Assembly: GCF_009649745.1 (NCBI RefSeq)
Contig: NZ_WJNG01000003.1
Span: 62,001 to 126,000 of the forward strand
From: Aquibacillus halophilus
Lineage (GTDB): Bacteria > Bacillota > Bacilli > Bacillales > Amphibacillaceae
DNA: 64,000 nucleotides
Reading direction: 5' to 3'
Part shown: in pieces, positions 58,782 through 64,000 of the stretch
Numbering within the stretch: position 1 is the stretch's first letter
Layout: every line of letters starts with the position of its first letter
Notes under the pieces: generated by a model
Told to the model about the DNA's origin: nothing
What the model saw: only the letters and a program-made list of their open reading frames with translations
The model's database searches: none
Made by a program: the position numbers and the translations under genes

Positions 58782-59588
58782 ATGAAAAAAGTATTATTTT
58801 TAATTGCTAGTATTATTTTTGTCTTAGCAGGATGTGGTGGAAGTGAAGAAGCTTCGGGTCAGACAGCTGATAACCAAATTAAAGTGGGTGTAACAGCAGG
58901 TCCGCACGAAGATATCCTAAACAAAGTAAAGGAAATAGCTGCTGAGGATGGATTTGAAATTGAAGTCGTTTCTTTTACAGATTATGTTATTCCTAACCAA
59001 TCGTTAGATGAGGGTGATTTGGATGCAAACATCTACCAACACGAGCCGTTTCTAGATAATTTTATCGATGAAAAGGGTGTTGATCTTGCCAACATCGCTC
59101 CTGCCGTTAATTTTCCAATGGGCATCTATTCAAATGAATTAGAAGATTTGTCAGAGCTAGAAGAAGGAAGTAAGGTTGGATTGCCAAATCACTCTACTGG
59201 AGAGCCTCGAGCATTAGTACTGTTCGAAGCAGCGGGTCTGATCACACTAAAAGAGGGTGTCGGAGTGGAAGCGACAATAAAAGATATAGACGAAAATCCT
59301 CTGAATTTAGAATTTGTGCCATTAGAAGCTTCACAAATACCTAGATTACTAGATGAAGTAACAATCGCAGCAATTAATACGAATTATGCAATGGAAAGTG
59401 GCCGTGTACCAACTGAAGATTCCCTTTACATGGAACCAAAAGACTCACCTTGGGTAAACGTAATTGCCTCAAGGACTGAAAATAAGGATAGTGCCGATGT
59501 TCAAAAGCTAGTTGAATACTATCAAACAGATGAAGTGAAACAATTTATCGAAACAGAATTTGAAGGGTCAGTAATACCTGGTTGGTAA
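58782..59588 (+). CDS. metQ: Methionine-binding lipoprotein MetQ (first copy)
   Basis: A 268-aa NlpA/MetQ family lipoprotein with lipobox VLAGC, then KVGVTAGPHEDILNKVKEIA, ANIYQHEPFLDNF and AINTNYAMESG. It captures D/L-methionine or related compounds for MetNP. It lacks its own promoter and follows riboswitch 3. AAAGGGG precedes the ATG. Confidence 0.93.
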   Translation: MKKVLFLIASIIFVLAGCGGSEEASGQTADNQIKVGVTAGPHEDILNKVKEIAAEDGFEIEVVSFTDYVIPNQSLDEGDLDANIYQHEPFLDNFIDEKGVDLANIAPAVNFPMGIYSNELEDLSELEEGSKVGLPNHSTGEPRALVLFEAAGLITLKEGVGVEATIKDIDENPLNLEFVPLEASQIPRLLDEVTIAAINTNYAMESGRVPTEDSLYMEPKDSPWVNVIASRTENKDSADVQKLVEYYQTDEVKQFIETEFEGSVIPGW

Positions 59589-59623
59589 GTTGGAGTTTGT
59601 CCGATTACCACACCTCAACTAAT

Positions 59624-59650
59624 CTTCAGTCGGGGAAATCTCCGCTGAAG
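59624..59650 (+). other. Hairpin between metQ and metN
   Basis: CTTCAG (59624-59629) and CTGAAG (59645-59650) pair around an inner CGG/CCG stem with no following T run. It may stabilise the metQ 3' end and favour binding protein over transporter, a common arrangement in ABC operons. Confidence 0.5.
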
Positions 59651-59675
59651 AAGGTTTCACTTTATAGGAGGATAT

Positions 59676-60710
59676 ATGATTACATTTGAAAATATCTCAA
59701 AGGTGTATGGAACAAAAAAACAACCGATTACAGCTCTCGATGATGTGTCTTTAACAGTTAAAAAGGGAACAATTTTTGGGGTTATTGGGTACAGTGGAGC
59801 TGGAAAAAGTACTCTGGTTCGGATAGCGAATCTGTTAGAACGACCAAGTGATGGTAAGGTCTTTATTGATGATGTTGACCTCACTACACTATCTAAAACG
59901 AAACTACGTCAGAAACGAAACAATATTGGTATGATTTTTCAATCATTTAATCTGCTTCAGACTGGAACCGTCTATGAAAATATTGCTTTGCCTTTAAAAC
60001 TTACTGGAATACCAAAAAAAGAAATTAAAGAAAGAGTAAAAAAATACATCAATGTCGTTGGACTTGAGGATAAGCTTCATGCTTATCCCAGCCAACTCTC
60101 GGGTGGACAAAAACAACGAGTTGCCATTGCGCGTGCTCTTGCTCATGAACCTTCTGTTTTGCTTTGTGATGAGGCTACAAGTGCATTAGATCCAGACACA
60201 ACGGATTCAATTTTGAATTTATTGGAGCAAATTAATAATGATTTTGGAATTACTATCCTACTAATAACCCATGAGATGCATGTTGTACAAAAAATTTGCC
60301 ATGAAGTTGCCGTAATGGAACAAGGAAAAGTAATTGAACAGGGTTCAATTCTCAATATCTTTACAGAGCCTAAAACAGAAACAACAAAGCGATTTGTTCA
60401 TTCTCTTTTCAATGAACAAGTACCGGAGTCAATTCTTAAGGACTTAAAGCTGGATGGTAAAGTCATCACAATGTCCTACGTAGGGGACGCATCTGGTGAT
60501 CCTGCTCTTGCACTAGTGAGTAAGAAGTTTGATGTGTATCCTTCTATTTTAAGTGGAAGAATTACTCAACTAAAAGGTGAACCTTATGGTCGTCTAGTTG
60601 TTCATCTAAAAGGTAGTGATGAAGAAGTCGAGTTATCCATTAATTATTTGAAGGAGAAGGGAATTCTTGTCAAAGGTTACAATAACGAGGTGGATATAAA
60701 TGCTAGCTAA
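59676..60710 (+). CDS. metN: Methionine ABC transporter ATPase MetN
   Basis: A 344-aa ATPase with Walker A GYSGAGKST, signature LSGGQKQRVAIA, Walker B LLCDEATSALDP and a C-terminal NIL regulatory domain (about 265-344, SYVGDASGDPALALVSKKF), which binds methionine and inhibits transport in MetN. GGAGG precedes the ATG. It overlaps metP by 11 nt. Confidence 0.96.
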   Translation: MITFENISKVYGTKKQPITALDDVSLTVKKGTIFGVIGYSGAGKSTLVRIANLLERPSDGKVFIDDVDLTTLSKTKLRQKRNNIGMIFQSFNLLQTGTVYENIALPLKLTGIPKKEIKERVKKYINVVGLEDKLHAYPSQLSGGQKQRVAIARALAHEPSVLLCDEATSALDPDTTDSILNLLEQINNDFGITILLITHEMHVVQKICHEVAVMEQGKVIEQGSILNIFTEPKTETTKRFVHSLFNEQVPESILKDLKLDGKVITMSYVGDASGDPALALVSKKFDVYPSILSGRITQLKGEPYGRLVVHLKGSDEEVELSINYLKEKGILVKGYNNEVDINAS

Positions 60711-61374
60711 CATAAAAGAATTTATCGATGAATGGGGAATTGATGTTTGGCAATCGGTAATAGAAACCTTTCAAATGGTTGGAATCTCACTTACCATCTC
60801 TATTTCAATTGGACTCCCACTAGGGGTTTTACTAGTACTAACTAGGCCAACCAAAGCATTAGAAAATAAGTATATCTATCAGATTTTGAACACCATTATA
60901 AATATCATCCGATCGGTCCCGTTCATCATTTTACTATTTTTCATCTTACCTTTTACTAAATTGATTGTAGGCACCTCCATTGGAGTTCAAGGAGTAATTG
61001 TACCATTAGTCGTTTACACGGCACCCTATATAGCAAGGTTAATGGAGTCCGCTTTATTAGAAGTTAATAAGGGTGTTATTGAAGCTTATGAAGCGATGGG
61101 GATTAAAACTAGACACATTGTCTGGAGTGTCCTTGTAAGGGAAGCAAGACCCTCTATCGTTCTTGGTTTAACAATAGCAACAATTGGCCTAATTGGTGCA
61201 ACTGCGATGGCAGGTTTAGTTGGTGCAGGTGGTTTAGGGGATTTAGCGTATAGATATGGGCACTTACGATATGAGGTTGATGTCATGTATGTAACTGTAT
61301 TTATTTTAATCGTACTGGTTCAAGGACTTCAATCATTAGGTAATGCACTTGCAGCGAGACTAAAAAAAGATTAA
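60700..61374 (+). CDS. metP: Methionine ABC transporter permease MetP
   Basis: A 224-aa permease with five predicted transmembrane segments and the coupling loop EAYEAMGIKTRHIVWSVLVR. ITISIGLPLGVLLV and NIIRSVPFIILLFFILPF are family-typical. It is translationally coupled to metN. Confidence 0.95.
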   Translation: MLANIKEFIDEWGIDVWQSVIETFQMVGISLTISISIGLPLGVLLVLTRPTKALENKYIYQILNTIINIIRSVPFIILLFFILPFTKLIVGTSIGVQGVIVPLVVYTAPYIARLMESALLEVNKGVIEAYEAMGIKTRHIVWSVLVREARPSIVLGLTIATIGLIGATAMAGLVGAGGLGDLAYRYGHLRYEVDVMYVTVFILIVLVQGLQSLGNALAARLKKD

Positions 61375-61393
61375 CAACAGGAGGGATATTCAA

Positions 61394-62509
61394 ATGGTTC
61401 AGGTTTTGCAGGAGTTAAGTCTACCGATATCTTTTGAAGAATTACAGCAGCAAGCAAAACAAAAGTTAGATAAAAAGGTATTTGATTATATTCAAAGTGG
61501 TTCTGGAAAAGAAGAAACACTTCAGGCAAATGATCATGCTTTTAAGAAGTGGAAAATAATCCCTCGTTATTTAACAGATGTGTCCAAACGTAATATTGAG
61601 ACAATCATTGAAGGAGAAAAAATAGCTGCTCCAGTCTTATTTGCACCGATAGGCATGCAAGGTATATCCCACCCTGATGGAGAATTAGCAGTAGCAAAAG
61701 CTGCAGGTAATAAAGGACTACCTTATATCGCAAGTACGGTTTCTTCTTATAGTTTGGAAGAGATTGCTGAGGCAAATGAGAATGGAATTAACTGGTTCCA
61801 GTTATATTTTCCAAATGATTTAGAACTAGCTAAGAGTTTAGTTCAACGAGCACACTCAGCAGGGTATAAAGCAATTGTCATAACGGTCGATACGAACATG
61901 TTAGGATACCGGGAAAGGGACCGAGACAATCGTTATTCCCCCTTTAAGCTAGGAAAAGGTATTGGAAATTATGCAGTGGATCCGGTATTTATTCGCAAGA
62001 TTCAAGGAAAAAATCCCGATGATTTTATGGAAGAAATGATTAAGGTTTTCTACCGACAAAACATCAGTTGGGAAGATATAGCCTACATAAGACAATGTGC
62101 AGACTTACCTATTTACCTGAAGGGGATTTTACACCCGAAAGATGCCTTATTGGCAAAAGAAAACGGAATTAATGGAATTATTGTCTCTAACCATGGAGGC
62201 AGGCAGCTTGATGGGGCTGTTGCGTCTTTGGACATTCTGCCTTCCATTAAAGAGGTTGTTGGAGATGAGTTAACTATTTTACTGGATGGCGGGATTAGAA
62301 GAGGATCCGACATTGTTAAAGCATTAGCCTTGGGTGCTGATGCTGTACTTTACGGTCGACCCTATTTATATAGTCTTGCTTTAGGTGGTAAAGAAGGTGT
62401 CGAGCAAAACATCGATAATTTAATGCAGGATCTTGAGATTACAATGGCACTGTCAGGTGCTTCAGCTATATCTGAACTCAATCAGGATCTATTATGGGAA
62501 AATAACTGA
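61394..62509 (+). CDS. FMN-dependent alpha-hydroxy-acid dehydrogenase/oxidase
   Basis: A 371-aa TIM-barrel flavoprotein of the lactate oxidase/glycolate oxidase family. The active-site signature is SNHGGRQLDGAVASLDIL; the FMN-phosphate loop is LDGGIRRGSDIVKALALGAD and the N-terminal region has KRNIETIIEGEKIAAPVLFA. It oxidises a 2-hydroxy acid to the 2-oxo acid. The substrate cannot be read from sequence. Position between metP and a second metQ suggests a methionine-related hydroxy acid. AGGAGGG precedes the ATG. Confidence 0.88.
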   Translation: MVQVLQELSLPISFEELQQQAKQKLDKKVFDYIQSGSGKEETLQANDHAFKKWKIIPRYLTDVSKRNIETIIEGEKIAAPVLFAPIGMQGISHPDGELAVAKAAGNKGLPYIASTVSSYSLEEIAEANENGINWFQLYFPNDLELAKSLVQRAHSAGYKAIVITVDTNMLGYRERDRDNRYSPFKLGKGIGNYAVDPVFIRKIQGKNPDDFMEEMIKVFYRQNISWEDIAYIRQCADLPIYLKGILHPKDALLAKENGINGIIVSNHGGRQLDGAVASLDILPSIKEVVGDELTILLDGGIRRGSDIVKALALGADAVLYGRPYLYSLALGGKEGVEQNIDNLMQDLEITMALSGASAISELNQDLLWENN

Positions 62510-62539
62510 AATTTTAAAAAATAAAAAAAGGAGAAAATT

Positions 62540-63346
62540 ATGAAAAAACTTTTACTAGTTATATGTGTCCTGGTGGTTACGTTAATTGTTAGCGGTTGTG
62601 GTTCAGAGGAAGCGGGAGCTCTTAATAAAGACAAATTAATTGTAGGTGTTACTGGAGGCCCTCACGAGCAAATCATTGAAAAAGTAGCTGAAGTTGCTTT
62701 GAAGGATGGTCTAGAAATCGAAATAAAGGTATTTTCGGATTTTGCAATGCCTAATGTGGCGTTAGCAGAAGGAGAATTAGATTTAAATAGTTTTCAGCAC
62801 ACACCTTTTTTTGAAGAGTTTAAGGAAGACAGAGGCTTAGATTTAGTTTCTGTTGGGAAAACCATCATCAATCCGATGAGTATCTATTCAGATAAAATAA
62901 CAAATATCGATGAAATAGAAGAAGGGGCAAAGATTGGATTGCCTAATGATCCAACAAATGGTTCAAGAGCAATGCTCATCTTCGAAGATGCTGGTCTAAT
63001 TACATTAAAAGAAGACTTAGATGAGGAACCTACGGTACGAGATATTGCTGAAAATAAGTTAAATTTAGAATTTATCGAATTAGATGCAGCTCAGCTACCA
63101 AAACAATTAAGTGAACTAACTGCCGCTGCAATTAATACTAGTTACGCTATATCACATGGTTTTGTGCCATCCGAAGACGCTATATTCATGGAATCATCTG
63201 ATTCTCCATATGCCAACTTGATTGCAGCAAGACCAGAGAATAAAGATGAAGAAGTTGTAGCTAAATTTGTTAATGCCTATCAATCAGATGAAGTGAAGGA
63301 ATTTATTGAAACCGAATTTAAGGGTTCGATCATTCCAACCTGGTAG
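62540..63346 (+). CDS. metQ: MetQ-like lipoprotein (second copy)
   Basis: A 268-aa NlpA/MetQ paralogue with lipobox IVSGC, VGVTGGPHEQIIEKVAEVA, LNSFQHTPFFEEF and AINTSYAISHG. It differs from the first copy in the ligand region (NSFQHTPF against NIYQHEPF), consistent with a different ligand for the shared MetNP transporter. AAAGGAG precedes the ATG. Confidence 0.92.
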   Translation: MKKLLLVICVLVVTLIVSGCGSEEAGALNKDKLIVGVTGGPHEQIIEKVAEVALKDGLEIEIKVFSDFAMPNVALAEGELDLNSFQHTPFFEEFKEDRGLDLVSVGKTIINPMSIYSDKITNIDEIEEGAKIGLPNDPTNGSRAMLIFEDAGLITLKEDLDEEPTVRDIAENKLNLEFIELDAAQLPKQLSELTAAAINTSYAISHGFVPSEDAIFMESSDSPYANLIAARPENKDEEVVAKFVNAYQSDEVKEFIETEFKGSIIPTW

Positions 63347-63360
63347 GAGGTCAGAGACTA

Positions 63361-64000
63361 TTGAGTAAAGAAGATATAATTTTAAAGATAGATAATAAAA
63401 TAGCTACATTGTTTCTAAATAAACCTGAAAAGAAAAATGCAATGTCATTATCAATGTACCAACTTTTGTTAGATTTGTTATCTACTATCGAAAGAGATGA
63501 ATCAATAAAAGCTGTGGTTATTCGTAGTGTAAATGATTCTGTTTTTGCTGCTGGAGCAGACATATCTGAGTTTATTGAATCTAGGTCTACAAAAGAAAAG
63601 GCAAAAAAATATAATGATTCAGCACTGGGAGCAATTGATAAACTATACCGGTTAAACAAGCCTACGATTGCAATGATACAGGGCCACGCAATCGGGGGTG
63701 GCGTTGAATTGGCATTGGCCTGTGATTATCGACTATCAGCAGATGATGGAATTTTCGGTATTACCCCATCAAAGCTTGGAATTGTATACAATCTAGCGAG
63801 CACTAAAAGATTAATAGATACAATCGGAGCTCCTAAAACAAAGGATTTACTTTATACGGGAAAATTTATCAACTCTGAACAAGCATTAACGATGGGATTA
63901 GTTCATGAAGTTTATCTTAAAAGGGAATTAGAGGAAAACACCTATAATTTGGCTAGAAGATTAGTAACCTCTTCCACAGTTGCAATTAGTGGAACTAAAA
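63361..64000 (+). CDS. Crotonase-fold enzyme (enoyl-CoA hydratase/isomerase family), partial
   Basis: The reading frame opens with TTG 63361 (GGAGGTC upstream), 14 nt after metQ, and runs off the window. The oxyanion-hole motifs FAAGADISEF and GHAIGGGVELALACDYR are present. The usual PE.xxGxxPGxGGTQRL segment, with a catalytic Glu, is replaced by TPSKLGIVYNLASTKRL, which resembles E. coli methylmalonyl-CoA decarboxylase (TPVNLGVPYN). It is therefore probably not a standard hydratase. It appears to belong to the riboswitch 3 operon. Confidence 0.82.
   Translation, partial: MSKEDIILKIDNKIATLFLNKPEKKNAMSLSMYQLLLDLLSTIERDESIKAVVIRSVNDSVFAAGADISEFIESRSTKEKAKKYNDSALGAIDKLYRLNKPTIAMIQGHAIGGGVELALACDYRLSADDGIFGITPSKLGIVYNLASTKRLIDTIGAPKTKDLLYTGKFINSEQALTMGLVHEVYLKRELEENTYNLARRLVTSSTVAISGTK

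Overview
The window is a low-GC (by eye, mid-to-upper 30s percent) piece of a Bacillaceae chromosome. Gene order follows the Bacillus subtilis block running from hag-flaG-fliDST-hpf-secA-prfB through cccB-ftsEX-ctpB-minJ, uvrBA, yvlBCD-hprK-lgt-ppaX and trxB-yvcIJKL-crh to clpP. The presence of prfC, the dispersed intergenic repeats and the rearranged methionine genes point to a relative of Oceanobacillus, Virgibacillus or similar halotolerant genera rather than B. subtilis itself. The genus is an inference from gene content only.

Layout. 1-5.2 kb: the end of a flagellin gene that is split by a group I intron, a convergent LAGLIDADG homing endonuclease gene, then flaG-fliD-fliS-fliT. 5.3-10.6 kb: hpf (sigma-B promoter), secA, and prfB with its programmed +1 frameshift. 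10.9-19 kb: a YitT-family membrane protein, cytochrome cccB, ftsE-ftsX with an M23 murein hydrolase, ctpB and minJ. 19-26.8 kb: a frameshifted lipid-kinase gene, a SWIM/SNF2 helicase, a 1.1-kb repeat-filled gap, prfC and a YtkA-type lipoprotein. 27-32 kb: LexA-controlled uvrBA. 32-39 kb: yojF-bshB2 (bacillithiol), yvlBCD (envelope stress), hprK-lgt-yvoD-ppaX-yvoF. 39.7-48.5 kb: glpD, TPR protein-trxB, yvcI-rapZ-yvcK-whiA-crh, and clpP on the minus strand with a CtsR operator. 49.1 kb: tRNA-Arg(CCG).

49.4-64 kb is a methionine/sulfur region under three SAM-I (S-box) riboswitches. The first controls metX. The second controls a long operon: an O-acetylhomoserine sulfhydrylase fused to a CoA-binding domain, a sulfonate-type ABC transporter, an acetyl-CoA synthetase and homoserine dehydrogenase. 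The third lies only 18 nt after hom and controls metQ-metN-metP, an FMN-dependent 2-hydroxyacid dehydrogenase, a second metQ and a crotonase-fold gene cut by the window end. Together these supply homoserine, acetyl-CoA and sulfur for homocysteine, plus uptake of methionine and, by inference, of a methionine-related hydroxy acid.

The most unusual feature is at the left end. The group I intron sits in the last codons of flagellin, its P1 loop carries an in-frame copy of the flagellin tail and a stop codon, and the adjacent homing endonuclease gene lies outside the intron, has its stop codon inside the flagellin terminator and starts behind a near-consensus LexA/SOS box. A second unusual feature is a family of intergenic hairpin repeats, two copies of which carry a 58-60 nt insertion at the same internal point.
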